Shown here one piece after another: positions 46,299 through 56,239 of a stretch of DNA of 64,000 bases. The translations under genes were made by a program, and so were the position numbers. Where the stretch lies: assembly GCA_025352145.1 (NCBI GenBank), contig JANXTY010000056.1, positions 1 to 64,000 of the forward strand. Reading direction: 5' to 3'. How positions within the stretch are numbered: position 1 is the stretch's first letter; every line of letters begins with the position of its first letter. This DNA is from Oxalobacteraceae bacterium (GTDB lineage: Bacteria > Pseudomonadota > Gammaproteobacteria > Burkholderiales > Burkholderiaceae_D). Below the pieces are notes generated by a model. That model did no database searches. It saw nothing but the letters and a program-made list of their open reading frames with translations, and was not told the DNA's origin.

Positions 46299-46712
46299 TT
46301 ACATCTTGGTGGTTTTTTCTATCAATTTATCTTGCATATTAGGAGCACTATCCTCCTTGGGAGGTGGTGGAGGTTGGGGGGCATCGAACCCTTGGCTGTC
46401 TCTCACCCGCACAGTTTTTGTTGTGCTATTCTTTCCGTCACATTCGACATTGGAATACATTACTTTGCCATCGACAGTACACTTTCGTAAAGCAGAAGAC
46501 TCGCCTTTAGTAACCGTCTCAATCGCCTGCTGTGATTTTTTTATAGTGTCCGCACTACCGGATGCACGTATCAGACCAGACCACGCCTCAACAAATAAAT
46601 TGCGGTCATAGCGCATGGCAAAAAGCGCCGCCATCGCGGCAAAACTGAACAAAGCCATAAAAACGGCGACCCACAACAAGCTCAATCCTGCCTGCTTTCG
46701 ACGGTTCATCAT
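46299..46712 (-). CDS. DUF4124-type membrane-anchored protein
   Basis: A 137-residue protein from the ATG at 46712, which has GGGAG about 8 bases upstream; an earlier TTG at 46727 is less likely. A single N-terminal hydrophobic helix (AGLSLLWVAVFMALFSFAAMAALFA) precedes the DUF4124-like segment around ALRKCTVDGKVMYSNVEC. That segment has the paired Cys and the YSN..C pattern of the family. A Pro-rich stretch (DAPQPPPPPKED) follows. It is probably inner-membrane anchored with its body in the periplasm. Function is unknown. No neighbour on the same strand is close. Confidence 0.75.
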   Translation of the reverse strand: MMNRRKQAGLSLLWVAVFMALFSFAAMAALFAMRYDRNLFVEAWSGLIRASGSADTIKKSQQAIETVTKGESSALRKCTVDGKVMYSNVECDGKNSTTKTVRVRDSQGFDAPQPPPPPKEDSAPNMQDKLIEKTTKM

Positions 46713-46926
46713 GATTAATTCTCCCAATCAATAGGTAAAAAATTCAACCCGGATTTTCCATTAGGACACGAGTCCAAGTGTGCCTCTGGCGCACTGCCAG
46801 GCGATGCGCCAGATGTGCGATTGGGTTCGTAGGCACTCTCACGTCAATCGCAATTTTCATTTTTTCTCCAGCGTAAGCAAGCATGCGGCTTTGACAGAAA
46901 AAAACTGTTTAAGGAGAAATCTGGGT

Positions 46927-47622
46927 TCAAGGCAACTCCGCAGATTCCATACGATGCAAAATTAATTCTGTACGATGTCCCAAGTAAGTTGATCCTTGGT
47001 GTTTGTCATAAAAACGTGGCTTGGGTAACATCACAGCCAAACGAGCAGCCTGACTGGCACCCAGATTAGCGGCACTCATTCCATAATAATGTTGTGCCGC
47101 AGCTTCAGCCCCAAAAACCCCGCTGCCAAACTCGACCACGTTCAGATAGATCTCAAAAATGCGTTCTTTGTCCATCCAAAATTCGAGCATAAAAGTAATA
47201 ATGAATTCTTGCCCCTTACGCACATAGCTACGATCACCGGACAGAAATAAATTTTTAGCCAATTGCTGTGTAATGGTAGAACCGCCCCTGACCACTTTTC
47301 CCTTTTTGGTATTTTTCTCATAGGCTTTTTGCAAGGCCTCCCAATCCACGCCTTCATGCTCAGAGAAATTAGCATCTTCGGAAGCGATAATGGCCCGCTT
47401 CAAATAAGTGGAAATACGATTGTACGGTACCCATGCATGCTGCAGTTTCGCGTTGGGATTTTTTTCTCGCAACACGCTCAGTTGCTGGCGCATAAAACTC
47501 GTCGATTGCGGATTGTGATTCACCCACCACCCTATTTGAATAAAAAAATACAGCTGCATCAGCAACACCGCAAGGAGGGGTATCAGTACGATCCAAAGCA
47601 GCAGCTTGCGCAATGGTTTCAT
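46927..47622 (-). CDS. mtgA: monofunctional biosynthetic peptidoglycan transglycosylase
   Basis: GT51 glycosyltransferase of 231 residues polymerising lipid II. The N-terminal membrane helix is [21 protein letters not shown] (residues 7-27, given in part). The first catalytic Glu lies in [12 protein letters not shown]; the other motifs are [27 protein letters not shown] and [13 protein letters not shown]. There is no transpeptidase domain. It overlaps the end of aroE by 4 bp, so translation is probably coupled. Confidence 0.95.
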   Translation of the reverse strand: MKPLRKLLLWIVLIPLLAVLLMQLYFFIQIGWWVNHNPQSTSFMRQQLSVLREKNPNAKLQHAWVPYNRISTYLKRAIIASEDANFSEHEGVDWEALQKAYEKNTKKGKVVRGGSTITQQLAKNLFLSGDRSYVRKGQEFIITFMLEFWMDKERIFEIYLNVVEFGSGVFGAEAAAQHYYGMSAANLGASQAARLAVMLPKPRFYDKHQGSTYLGHRTELILHRMESAELP

Positions 47623-48458
47623 GACGTAGTCACAACCAGCTTACTACGCAGCTCGCCAAATACTGCGGCAGTATTTGGCCGGATGCCACGCCAAATAAAA
47701 AAAGCCTCGGCGGCTTGCTCAATCAACATGCCCAGACCATCGCGTACCTGCGCACCATGCTGCGCAGAAAAACGCATAAAGACGGTAGGTTCCCTGCCAT
47801 ACATCATGTCATACGCAAGTGTCTCTTTTGTAAACATCGATGCCGGAATTGGCGGTAACTCGGCCGCCATGCTAGCCGACGTTGAATTAATGACGATATC
47901 GAATGTCCCTTCCACATCCAGCCCTCCAAAATCGCGAGCCACTACCGCTCCCTCCGTGTCAAATTGATTCACCAGCTGATCAGCCTTCGTACTCGTGCGG
48001 TTCGCAATAACAAGCTGCGATGGTTGCTGCTCCAACAAAGGCAAAATCACTCCGCGCGCTGCACCGCCGGCACCGAGCAACAAGATTCTTTTCCCATTGA
48101 TAGCAACACCGGCATTCGCCATGATGTCAGTAATCAAGCCAATGCCATCGGTGTTATCCGCCAAAATTGCATCACCGTCGAAACTAAGCGTGTTAACTGC
48201 ACCTGCCGCCCGCGCCCGTGCAGTGCACTTACTGGCCAGGGCATATGCCTCAAGCTTGAACGGTACAGTCACGTTCATGCCTTTGCCTCCTTGAGCAATG
48301 AAATCGCGCACGCTTGCAACAAATCCATTCAACGGTGCGAGCAAAGGTTCGTAAATCAAATCCTGTTTGAGTTGCGCGGCGAAATAGGCATGTATCTCAG
48401 GCGATTTACTATGTGTTATCGGGTTGCCTATCACAGCATAGCGATCAGGCGCTTTCAT
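47619..48458 (-). CDS. aroE: shikimate dehydrogenase (NADP+)
   Basis: Reduces 3-dehydroshikimate to shikimate, 279 residues. The shikimate site is [12 protein letters not shown] near the N-terminus, the catalytic Lys is in [11 protein letters not shown], and Asp is in ADNTDGIG. The NADP site is [11 protein letters not shown] plus [10 protein letters not shown]. It lies between tonB-like and mtgA genes on the minus strand, a usual betaproteobacterial arrangement. Confidence 0.96.
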   Translation of the reverse strand: MKAPDRYAVIGNPITHSKSPEIHAYFAAQLKQDLIYEPLLAPLNGFVASVRDFIAQGGKGMNVTVPFKLEAYALASKCTARARAAGAVNTLSFDGDAILADNTDGIGLITDIMANAGVAINGKRILLLGAGGAARGVILPLLEQQPSQLVIANRTSTKADQLVNQFDTEGAVVARDFGGLDVEGTFDIVINSTSASMAAELPPIPASMFTKETLAYDMMYGREPTVFMRFSAQHGAQVRDGLGMLIEQAAEAFFIWRGIRPNTAAVFGELRSKLVVTTS

Positions 48459-48534
48459 GTCGACAGCCCTATTAATTGGCTACGCGTAGCAAAGTCAAGT
48501 TTGGAATATTCCCTACAATGAATAGAGAGACCCA

Positions 48535-49425
48535 TTAGTTTGTTCTCCCCCGCAAATCTGCTTCCATTTTATTTTCACGCGTAAAATTAAAATGGATTAC
48601 GAATACCCATACATCATCTTTATCGACAGAACGCTCCTTGGCAGGAAACGGTCCAAATGGGGCGGAGCGCTTCACAATATTGACAGCAGCACGATCCAAA
48701 GCGGGATTCCCGGAACTACGTTCTATGGCAACGCCCTCTTTTTTGTAAAGGCTGCCATCTTGAAAAATGGAAATGGAGACCATCATTTCCCCATATAATT
48801 TTTTCCCATTTTGCTGGGGAAAATTCAAGGTGCCGATATCTTCCACCCGTTTTTCCAGGTTTTTGTAATACATCGCATAACCCACTTCACGCGTGCTGGG
48901 GGAAATGAACGTTTTGCGCGGACGTTTATTCTGATCCTCGATCATCTGCAAGATCTCAGCAGTCGTTCTGGCAATTGCTTTAGTACTGTCCTCTGTATCC
49001 GTTCCCTCCGGCGTGGGCACACTCTCCGTCGTACTCTGCTTGGTCACTGCGTTCGTCTTAAAAGGAGTGGATTTGCGCAATTGATCCAGGGCTCTCTTCT
49101 GGATATCTTCCAGGGCTTCACTCTTGTGCTTCAGCGCTTTAAGGCTGTCTCCATCGGCAAATTCACGCATATCAGGAAGCGGCGATTTAGCCCGTCCTGA
49201 ATCGGCATTGCCGCCGCCGTCCAGATTTGCCTGGGCAAGCGCATCGGCCTTGAGGGGTTTTTTATCGTGTTTGGCGTTGACCAGAATAATTTCCAGCCCA
49301 GCATCAGATGGCTTGATATTAAATGCCTCGGGGACGGTAAAACGGAGGAACAATATTGCCGCATGCGCCAACACCGAAATGGCAACAGCAATACTGAGCG
49401 TCGTATTTTTTAGAAGTTTTTTCAA
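48535..49425 (-). CDS. TonB family energy-transducer protein
   Basis: A 296-residue protein with one N-terminal membrane helix (SIAVAISVLAHAAILFLRF) including the conserved His of TonB. A long charged periplasmic spacer follows, then a C-terminal TonB-like domain (about 205-285), with YGEMMVSISIFQDGSLYKKEG and NPALDRAAVNIVKRSAPF. The spacer lacks the usual Pro-Lys/Pro-Glu repeats. No exbB or exbD is next to it. It probably couples proton motive force to outer-membrane processes; the receptor is unknown. Confidence 0.85.
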   Translation of the reverse strand: MKKLLKNTTLSIAVAISVLAHAAILFLRFTVPEAFNIKPSDAGLEIILVNAKHDKKPLKADALAQANLDGGGNADSGRAKSPLPDMREFADGDSLKALKHKSEALEDIQKRALDQLRKSTPFKTNAVTKQSTTESVPTPEGTDTEDSTKAIARTTAEILQMIEDQNKRPRKTFISPSTREVGYAMYYKNLEKRVEDIGTLNFPQQNGKKLYGEMMVSISIFQDGSLYKKEGVAIERSSGNPALDRAAVNIVKRSAPFGPFPAKERSVDKDDVWVFVIHFNFTRENKMEADLRGRTN

Positions 49426-49525
49426 TGGCAGAATAGAAGACTATTTCGTAACGCAAGGATTCTACGGCAAAGCCCCCAATTTTCCGATATTTCTATACAG
49501 GTCCGCCGATAAATCGTGCTGCCCG

Positions 49526-51655
49526 TCATTCGGTAAGAAGTTCGGTATAGGATGGAAGAATCACTAATGCCTCGACTTCGAGCAAGCTGGCCCTCTCCAA
49601 TGGGACACTTTCTTGGTTTTGTGCTGGGTCTGGCACCAGGCCCAGTACCCCCTTAGGCGCCGCATCCTGCGCTAATTCTTGCGCTGCACCTTGCTCTGCG
49701 TCACCCTCATCGTCGTCTTCACCTATTTCATCCAATGACTCGCTAGAAAGAGAGATCGGAATTTCCAGCAACCGCGCTTCGATACTCAGATCGATCTCAT
49801 CCCAACGCAATAAATCGAGTTTAACTTGCGCGCCGCGCGCTACCTGAGGCATGCCGGGTAGCTTGATTACCAAAGGCAGATCCACCAAACGCAACACCTC
49901 GTCTTTCAATACGACCGCATCGACCTGTCGTGCATTTTCTTGCGTCAACCAACGCAGACACCAGTAACGCTCCATTCCATTCTGGAAATCCGCATAAGCA
50001 GCGTAAGCCGCATCAAAAGCAGAAATGATGGCGAACAGATTAGCGTCTCTTGGTTTGAACGGCGCGACCAACGGTGCAGTCACCCCATGTTCGATGCAAG
50101 CAAGAATTTGCCATTGATTAACCAGATCGGTGTAGCGCCGCAGCGGCGAAGTACTCCATGCGTATTGATCCACGCCCAGCCCCTGATGCGGCGCCGCGTG
50201 GGTGACCATGCGCACCTGCATTTTGGCCGCCCAGCCGTTGCCATTACCACCGCCCTGCGCGCGATAAATGCCAGGCACGCCATAATCGTGCAATAACTTT
50301 CCCCACGTACTATTGGCAAAAATCATCAACTCGGCCACGATCTTATCGAGTGGTGCACCGCGCTTGCGGCGCACGACGCTGACTACATCGTTTTCCACAT
50401 AAAAATTAAAATCGACGCGGTTGTTTTGTTCCGGCTTTAAGCCGAAACCTTCGCGCTTGGCCATGCGGCCTTTTTCCAATACCTGAATCCATTGCCACAA
50501 CACCGCAATGTCGGCCTTGTGCGGATAATCGCCAGCGTCATTGGCGAGATTTTCTTCCGTCACCAAAACATCCAGATCGTTATGCCGCAAATTGCTGGCC
50601 ATCGGCACCAGTTCAGCGCGGGTTTGCGTTTCCACCACTGACCAGTCGCTCGGATCGAGCGTGGCGTACAACGACAGCGCTGGACGGGTCTGACCCGCGC
50701 CCAACGTATAAGCACCCACCAGCTCATCGGGCAGCATGGTGATTTTGTCGCCCGGCATATACACGGTGGACATGCGCTGACGTGCAATGGCATCAATCGC
50801 ATCTTCGGGCTTAATGCCTAATGCCGGGGCAGCAATATGAATGCCGATCCGCCATTTGCCATCGTCCAACTGCACCAAGGAAAAAGCATCATCGATCTCG
50901 GTCGTGGTCACGTCGTCGATGGAAAAAGCCTGCACATTCGCGGTCGGCAAACCAGTGGTCGGCGGCGGCACATTGATCACAGGAAAGCCGGTGCCTTTGG
51001 GGAAATTCTCGAACAAGAATTTGGATAAATGCAGCTCTTTGGCAGAAGCGACGCCACCGGTCGCCAACATCAGGCGCGGCGCCGTGGTGTGCAAATCGTT
51101 GCAGGCAGTATCAAGCGCCTTGTATTCGATGCTGTTTTTATCGGGTTTGAAAAGCAGTTGCAGCGCCAGCGTTCTCAAACCCTCGGGCAAGCGATTGGCT
51201 TTCAGCTCTTCGACATACTGTGCCTGAATCAACGCCTGCTGCTTCTTCTTTTCCACACCAGCCAGCGCAGCCTTGAGCGAGGCTTCCGGTGCGGCTTTGT
51301 AAGTACCACGGCCTTTTTTATAAAAATAAATCGGCGCGGCATGCAGCTTCAGGATCAGTCCGGCCGCTTCATGCGGCAGCGGCGCGTGGCCGAAATATTC
51401 GGCGCCAAGATCGGAAAATGTAAACTCCTCGTGCCCGGCGACTTCCCACAAAAAATCCAGGTCAAGATCAAGCGCAATTTTTTGCGCCTCGGCCAGCATC
51501 TGCTCCGGCGAAGGCGTGCTGTATTGCAGCAAGACGTCCTTGACTTTGACCTTAGTGCGCTTGCCGCTTGGCATTTCAACTTGGTATGCCTCACCCGCCT
51601 GGGACAACACAGCTCCGACTTTAAAATCGCCGGACTCTTCAAAAAATAAATTCAT
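49526..51655 (-). CDS. RNB-domain exoribonuclease (RNase II/R family)
   Basis: A 709-residue 3'-5' exoribonuclease. The catalytic RNB domain begins near residue 240 with AFSIDDVTTTEIDDAFS, which holds the clustered Asp residues, and continues to RYTDLVNQWQILA. The N-terminal 230 residues differ from the classical cold-shock domains of RNase R. The C-terminal part ends in an acidic tail (GEDDDEGDAEQG) rather than a basic S1 tail. This is the shorter burkholderial RNB form found between ubiC and tonB. Substrate range is unknown. Confidence 0.9.
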   Translation of the reverse strand: MNLFFEESGDFKVGAVLSQAGEAYQVEMPSGKRTKVKVKDVLLQYSTPSPEQMLAEAQKIALDLDLDFLWEVAGHEEFTFSDLGAEYFGHAPLPHEAAGLILKLHAAPIYFYKKGRGTYKAAPEASLKAALAGVEKKKQQALIQAQYVEELKANRLPEGLRTLALQLLFKPDKNSIEYKALDTACNDLHTTAPRLMLATGGVASAKELHLSKFLFENFPKGTGFPVINVPPPTTGLPTANVQAFSIDDVTTTEIDDAFSLVQLDDGKWRIGIHIAAPALGIKPEDAIDAIARQRMSTVYMPGDKITMLPDELVGAYTLGAGQTRPALSLYATLDPSDWSVVETQTRAELVPMASNLRHNDLDVLVTEENLANDAGDYPHKADIAVLWQWIQVLEKGRMAKREGFGLKPEQNNRVDFNFYVENDVVSVVRRKRGAPLDKIVAELMIFANSTWGKLLHDYGVPGIYRAQGGGNGNGWAAKMQVRMVTHAAPHQGLGVDQYAWSTSPLRRYTDLVNQWQILACIEHGVTAPLVAPFKPRDANLFAIISAFDAAYAAYADFQNGMERYWCLRWLTQENARQVDAVVLKDEVLRLVDLPLVIKLPGMPQVARGAQVKLDLLRWDEIDLSIEARLLEIPISLSSESLDEIGEDDDEGDAEQGAAQELAQDAAPKGVLGLVPDPAQNQESVPLERASLLEVEALVILPSYTELLTE

Positions 51656-51847
51656 TGGTTTGCTTTTTGGTTACTTATCAATATTTTTAAGGCAGTGAAG
51701 TTTTCACTTCAGTGCAGCGTTTTCAACGCGTAAGTCTCAATTGTAGGACGCAATGCGCTTCATCTATTGCGCCGTATGGTGGCATCAGCAGAATGGAAAG
51801 CATCCCCTAGGTACGTCCGCATTCGGTGCAATGCATTGCACCAGTGT
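51656..51847. other. intergenic region between ubiC and the RNase gene
   Basis: A 192-bp gap that contains the perfect 18-bp palindrome GGTGCAATGCATTGCACC (51825-51842), just past the ubiC stop. No T-run follows. Nothing else was recognised. Confidence 0.5.
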
Positions 51848-52468
51848 TCAATCCAACTCCAACACCGAAGGCAAAAAAACCTCCGTCAGCAGCAGCAACC
51901 CATTCTTGCGACGATACAGGCAGCGCCGGGCAAACAATTTCTCACACTCCCACTCACCAAGCGCAGCGCTTACGCGCCGGTGTAGCGGATGATTCTGGCT
52001 CAAGCGTGCATATTGCAGCGGCCCGCGCGACACCAGCGGATCGCCAAACAGGGTCGTGCCGAGCGAGCGCTCCCCGAGCCGTCCGAATAAAGGCCAGTCA
52101 CTTGCACTTGCCTGCAAGGGTACGACTGTGTGCGCAAACACGACCGGACGCTGATCGCAATGCAGCAGCACTTCACGCTCCCATACGCGCACGGGCCGCG
52201 CCAGTTGTAACGCTGCACACTCGTCAACCAGGCACAAATTTTGGCGCTGGTGCAAACGCTGCACGCGGAAATGGGCCGAGCGTGCTATCAGTTTGGCCGT
52301 CAGCGAGGCAGTGTCGGTGAGCCAGCGGCGCATTTCGGGTACCGCCGTTGTGGCATTCCCTGTACAGCTTCTTTCTCCGTTTTTCTCGTCATTTTTTACA
52401 TCATTCTCTGCACCGTTCATCCCACCATGCAGCACGCCATTCACATGGGAAAACCAGCGTGCCTTCAT
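51848..52468 (-). CDS. ubiC: chorismate pyruvate-lyase
   Basis: Converts chorismate to 4-hydroxybenzoate and pyruvate, the first ubiquinone step. The ATG at 52468 overlaps the yqiA TGA as ATGA, giving 206 residues, about 40 more than enteric UbiC. The catalytic Arg lies in WEREVLL and the Glu in LLLTEVFLP; PLFGRLGERSLGTTLF is also family-like. The extra length is a polar Asn/Asp/Glu-rich stretch near residues 18-40, which interrupts the N-terminus before MRRWLTD. It may be a disordered insert. Confidence 0.85.
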   Translation of the reverse strand: MKARWFSHVNGVLHGGMNGAENDVKNDEKNGERSCTGNATTAVPEMRRWLTDTASLTAKLIARSAHFRVQRLHQRQNLCLVDECAALQLARPVRVWEREVLLHCDQRPVVFAHTVVPLQASASDWPLFGRLGERSLGTTLFGDPLVSRGPLQYARLSQNHPLHRRVSAALGEWECEKLFARRCLYRRKNGLLLLTEVFLPSVLELD

Positions 52469-53049
52469 GCCGGTTCCGGCGCGGCAATGCCGCAAAATTC
52501 CATGACTTCTTCCATGTATTCGCTAAAATCTGCCAGACCGTGGTCGCTGCCAGCGATCACGGTCTGGCGCGCATGCGGATAATGCCTCACCATGTCGTGC
52601 CAATTGAGCACTTCGTCACCGGTCGCCGCCAATAAAAAATAACGCTCCGGGCGAGTGATTGCAGGAACTGCCAATACCTCCAGCTCGGCGATATATTCCT
52701 GCCGGAATTCAAACGGCTCATCCGAATGGTAAGCGCTAGTCACGCCCACCTGCTGTTCCAGGTCGTATTGCGGCTTGACGGCGGGATTGAGCAAGACGGC
52801 GCGGCAGCCGAGGTGTTCAGCCAGCCAGGTGGCATAAAAACCGCCGAGCGATGAGCCGATGACCGTCAAGGTTTCGGACGGTATGTCTTGGACCAATTGC
52901 CGCGCCAATGCAACTGCTGCCGCAGGCGAGGACGGTAATTGCGGACAAAGGATGCGGGCATCCTGCCCCAAGGCATGCATGCGCTCGACGATCAGGCGTG
53001 CTTTAAAGGACTGGGGCGAAGAACGAAAACCATGTAGATACAGGATCAT
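52465..53049 (-). CDS. YqiA-like esterase (UPF0227)
   Basis: Alpha/beta hydrolase of 194 residues. The N-terminal YLHGFRSSPQSFKA, the nucleophile elbow GSSLGGFYATWLAEH (Ser near residue 67), an acid in ATGDEVLN, and the His in GSDHGLADF complete the triad. Cytosolic esterase, physiological substrate unknown. It overlaps mpl by 4 bp and ubiC by 4 bp, so the three are translationally linked. Confidence 0.92.
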   Translation of the reverse strand: MILYLHGFRSSPQSFKARLIVERMHALGQDARILCPQLPSSPAAAVALARQLVQDIPSETLTVIGSSLGGFYATWLAEHLGCRAVLLNPAVKPQYDLEQQVGVTSAYHSDEPFEFRQEYIAELEVLAVPAITRPERYFLLAATGDEVLNWHDMVRHYPHARQTVIAGSDHGLADFSEYMEEVMEFCGIAAPEPA

Positions 53050-54428
53050 TGTGCCAGTGCATCCAAAATTTTTTGATGCACGCCACCGAAACTACCATTA
53101 CTCATCACCAGAATCTGATCGCCCGGCATCGCCGCTTTGACAATGGCTTGTACTAAAAAAGCGATATCGTCAAAAGTCTGCGCTTTGGGACCCAGGGGGG
53201 CCAACGCCTCTGCCAGGCTCCAGCCCAAAGCGTCTTTTCCGGTGGTAGCGCCAAAACCAAATACCACATCGGCGTCACATAAACTACCAGGTAACGCTTG
53301 CTTCATGGCGCCCAATTTCATCGTGTTCGAACGTGGTTCCAGTACGGCCAGAATGCGCGCGCCATCCACTTTTTTGCGCAAACCTGCGACGGTTGTTGCA
53401 ATCGCCGTGGGGTGATGTGCAAAATCGTCATACACACGAATGTTGTTGACCACCCCGCGTACTTCCATCCGCCGTTTGACATTTTCAAATTTAGCTAGTG
53501 ATGCGATCGCCTGGCTTGGCAACACACCGACATGGCGCGCCGCTGCAATCGCAGCCAGCGCATTAAGCCGGTTATGCTCACCAGTGAGCATCCAATGTAC
53601 AGTGCCTTGCATTTTCTTTTGAAAAAACACATCGAAACTACCATCGTCGTGTTCTTTCATTACCCAGTCCGGGCTATCGGTATCGGTACTGTCAAACCAC
53701 TCTTTTTCGCTCCAGCAACCACGCTCAATAACACGCTGCAAAGAAGCTTCATGGCCGTTGATAATCAAACGCCCCACACCCGGAATGGTGCGAACTAAAT
53801 GGTGAAACTGAATCTCAATGGCGTTCAGATCAGGAAAAATATCGGCATGGTCATATTCAAGATTATTGAGAATCGCAGTCTTGGCGTGGTAGTGCACAAA
53901 TTTACTGCGTTTGTCGAAAAACGCAGTGTCATATTCATCCGCTTCAATCACAAAAAAATCGGACGTCTGATCCTTGCCAGACAATCGCGCAGAGATGCCA
54001 AAATTCATCGGCACACCGCCAATCAAAAATCCCGGCGCATAGCCAGCGTCTTCCAAGACCCAAGCAAGCATGGCAGAGGTGGTCGTTTTCCCGTGGGTTC
54101 CCGCGACCGCAAGTACCCACTTATCCTGCAATATATGCTCACCTATCCATTGTGGCCCAGAGGTATAGGGCAAACTGCGATTGAGAATCTCCTCCATCAA
54201 CGGATTACCGCGCGAGACAACATTGCCGATCACGAATAAATCAGGATTCAAGTCGATCTGCTCAGAACCGAAGCCCTGAATTAACGGGATGCCTTGCGCT
54301 TCAAGTTGGGCGCTCATCGGCGGGTATACGTTGGCGTCGCAACCTGTCACTTTGTGCCCGGCTTCTTTGGCAAGCAACGCAAGGCCGCCCATAAAAGTAC
54401 CGCAAATGCCGAGAATATGGATATGCAT
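53046..54428 (-). CDS. mpl: UDP-N-acetylmuramate:L-alanyl-gamma-D-glutamyl-meso-diaminopimelate ligase
   Basis: Murein-peptide recycling ligase of 460 residues. The N-terminal Rossmann part begins HIHILGICGTFMGGLALLAK. The ATP loop is GTHGKTTTSAML, with the Mur-ligase EADEYDTAFFDKRSKF and the later HHPTAIATT block. The GICGTFMGG start distinguishes Mpl from MurC. It heads the mpl-yqiA-ubiC run and is divergent from the nucleotidyltransferase-like gene 62 bp away. Confidence 0.96.
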   Translation of the reverse strand: MHIHILGICGTFMGGLALLAKEAGHKVTGCDANVYPPMSAQLEAQGIPLIQGFGSEQIDLNPDLFVIGNVVSRGNPLMEEILNRSLPYTSGPQWIGEHILQDKWVLAVAGTHGKTTTSAMLAWVLEDAGYAPGFLIGGVPMNFGISARLSGKDQTSDFFVIEADEYDTAFFDKRSKFVHYHAKTAILNNLEYDHADIFPDLNAIEIQFHHLVRTIPGVGRLIINGHEASLQRVIERGCWSEKEWFDSTDTDSPDWVMKEHDDGSFDVFFQKKMQGTVHWMLTGEHNRLNALAAIAAARHVGVLPSQAIASLAKFENVKRRMEVRGVVNNIRVYDDFAHHPTAIATTVAGLRKKVDGARILAVLEPRSNTMKLGAMKQALPGSLCDADVVFGFGATTGKDALGWSLAEALAPLGPKAQTFDDIAFLVQAIVKAAMPGDQILVMSNGSFGGVHQKILDALAQ

Positions 54429-54490
54429 GGATCTTGTTTCAGATTGGAATGCTGTAATTTTACCCGACCAGTGGCATTATTACGCCTGCC

Positions 54491-55108
54491 ATGACCATTA
54501 CCTCATACTCCCCAGCAGAAATACTGCGCACTGAAATTGCCGCTGCTGCTGCAAGAATGATTGCTGAAGACGGTACCGATTACGGTACCGCCAAGCGCAA
54601 AGCCGCCAAACAAATCCTGGGGGATGCTCGCGTACGGAGCGACGCATTGCCGGACAATACACAAATTGAGGATGAGGTACGACTCTACAACACACTATTT
54701 TTTGCCGACACCCAGCCTGCTCGCCTGCGCCATTTACGGTCTTTGGCGCTCACAATAATGGAGGAACTCCTGCACTTCAATCCATTTTTAACCGGCGCTG
54801 TGCTCAATGGAACTGCGGGGGAGCATTCAGACATTTACTTGCAGCTATTTTCCAGTAGTCCGAAAGACGTTGAAATCTTTTTACTCAACAAAAATATTCA
54901 GTTTGACGTAGCGGAAACGTCTCATTTCAATAAGCACCATCATAGCTTGGTGGAAACAGTAAGTTTTATGTGGCAACACGAAGGGGTTCATCTCGCTCTT
55001 TATGAAATCAACGATTTACGCGGCGCGATAAAAACTAAAAATGGCCGCTTAGAGCGAGCCAACGTCGACGTCTTGCGGACATTGATCATGGAAAGTGCTG
55101 AGCAATGA
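54491..55108 (+). CDS. nucleotidyltransferase-like protein of unknown function
   Basis: A 205-residue protein conserved in Burkholderiales by its context, but not a named family I can identify. The middle (residues 101-132) resembles a nucleotidyltransferase core: GAVLNGTAGEHSDIYLQLF, then DVEIFLL. The usual GSxxxxSDxD becomes GTAGEHSDIY, so only D114 and E128 of the metal carboxylates remain visible. An N-terminal helical domain (1-95) precedes it. Catalysis is therefore uncertain. It overlaps the downstream thioredoxin gene by 4 bp and is divergent from mpl. Confidence 0.7.
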   Translation: MTITSYSPAEILRTEIAAAAARMIAEDGTDYGTAKRKAAKQILGDARVRSDALPDNTQIEDEVRLYNTLFFADTQPARLRHLRSLALTIMEELLHFNPFLTGAVLNGTAGEHSDIYLQLFSSSPKDVEIFLLNKNIQFDVAETSHFNKHHHSLVETVSFMWQHEGVHLALYEINDLRGAIKTKNGRLERANVDVLRTLIMESAEQ

Positions 55109-55626
55109 GGCGCAACCTTGCTTTAATGGCCACAGCCTTGGTTTTTACACTAGCGGGGGCCTTATTTGGTGCCAGCCAACTCCGATCCACCGCTTCCATA
55201 ACAGTGGTGGCAGCGCTTCTGAACTCAAGTCTGCCGGATGCAGGTGGGAAATCCCAAGCGCTATCACAATGGCAAGATAAAACCTTGGTCATCAATTTCT
55301 GGGCTCCTTGGTGTGCTCCGTGCGTACAGGAAATGCCAGAACTTTCGGCATTACAAACAGAAATGGGGGCAGAAAATATCCAATTTATCGGCATCGGTAT
55401 AGATTCTCCGTCAAACATTACTATGTTCTTGTCAAAATACAAAATCAGCTACCCCTTGTATGCGGCCGACATGCAGGGAGTTGATTTAACTCGACAGTTT
55501 GGCAATCAGACCGGTGGCCTTCCTTTCACTGTATTAATCAGCAAAAATGGAGAAATAAAAAAACGCTATTGGGGCCGTATCACTACACATGAATTGCGCG
55601 CAGACCTGAAAAAATTAATTAATTAA
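55105..55626 (+). CDS. TlpA-like thiol-disulfide oxidoreductase
   Basis: A 173-residue thioredoxin-fold protein. An N-terminal helix (LALMATALVFTLAGALFGA) acts as signal anchor, and the active site is C70-A-P-C73 in FWAPWCAPCVQEMPEL. The cis-Pro region is GGLPFTVLIS. It probably works in the periplasm, reducing cytochrome or other thiols. It overlaps the upstream nucleotidyltransferase-like gene by 4 bp; aroQ follows after 85 bp. Confidence 0.88.
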   Translation: MRRNLALMATALVFTLAGALFGASQLRSTASITVVAALLNSSLPDAGGKSQALSQWQDKTLVINFWAPWCAPCVQEMPELSALQTEMGAENIQFIGIGIDSPSNITMFLSKYKISYPLYAADMQGVDLTRQFGNQTGGLPFTVLISKNGEIKKRYWGRITTHELRADLKKLIN

Positions 55627-55711
55627 TTTTATTGCATCTAATTTTAGCTTGCCAATCCCCGCTCCTTGACGGCAAAATGCGCCTATCATCGTCAAATAGT
55701 ATTGCATCTTC

Positions 55712-56149
55712 ATGGCAACAAACATTCTCCTTCTAAATGGGCCTAACTTAAATTTGTTGGGTTCGCGTGAGCCCGAAGTCTATGGTTCCTGCACGCTTAC
55801 ACAAGTGGAGAATGCTGCCATTGCGCAAGCTAAAGCGGCGGGTGCGATGTTGACCTGCTTCCAAAGCAACCACGAAGGTGCGTTGATTGATCGCATTCAC
55901 AAGGCGCGTGCCGATGGTATAGATGCCATCGTCATTAATCCCGGGGGATTTACCCATACCAGTGTCGCTCTAAGGGATGCATTGGCAGGTGTCGCCGTCC
56001 CTTTTATTGAAGTACATATCTCCAATATTCATCAACGTGAAGATTTTCGCCACCATTCCTATTTTTCCGATATCGCCATTGGTGTGATCTGCGGGTTAGG
56101 CGTAGACGGTTATCGCCTAGCCATAGACTTTTCACTAAAAACACGCTAA
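55712..56149 (+). CDS. aroQ: type II 3-dehydroquinate dehydratase
   Basis: Dehydrates 3-dehydroquinate to 3-dehydroshikimate, 145 residues. Motifs are [20 protein letters not shown] with the catalytic Tyr, the lid Arg in GSREP, QSNHEG, and [16 protein letters not shown]; the catalytic His is in [10 protein letters not shown]. It leads into accB and accC in the same direction. Confidence 0.97.
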   Translation: MATNILLLNGPNLNLLGSREPEVYGSCTLTQVENAAIAQAKAAGAMLTCFQSNHEGALIDRIHKARADGIDAIVINPGGFTHTSVALRDALAGVAVPFIEVHISNIHQREDFRHHSYFSDIAIGVICGLGVDGYRLAIDFSLKTR

Positions 56150-56239
56150 TCTCCCGGATCTGCGCGCAAATGTATTTTAATTGCGCTTATTTATCATTTT
56201 CAATACTTCACCCACAATACTCATTCCAAGGAATTTCAC

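Noticed and set aside
55650-55700. TTGACG and TATCAT upstream of aroQ as a promoter
   Set aside because: The spacer is only 12 bp, too short for sigma-70.
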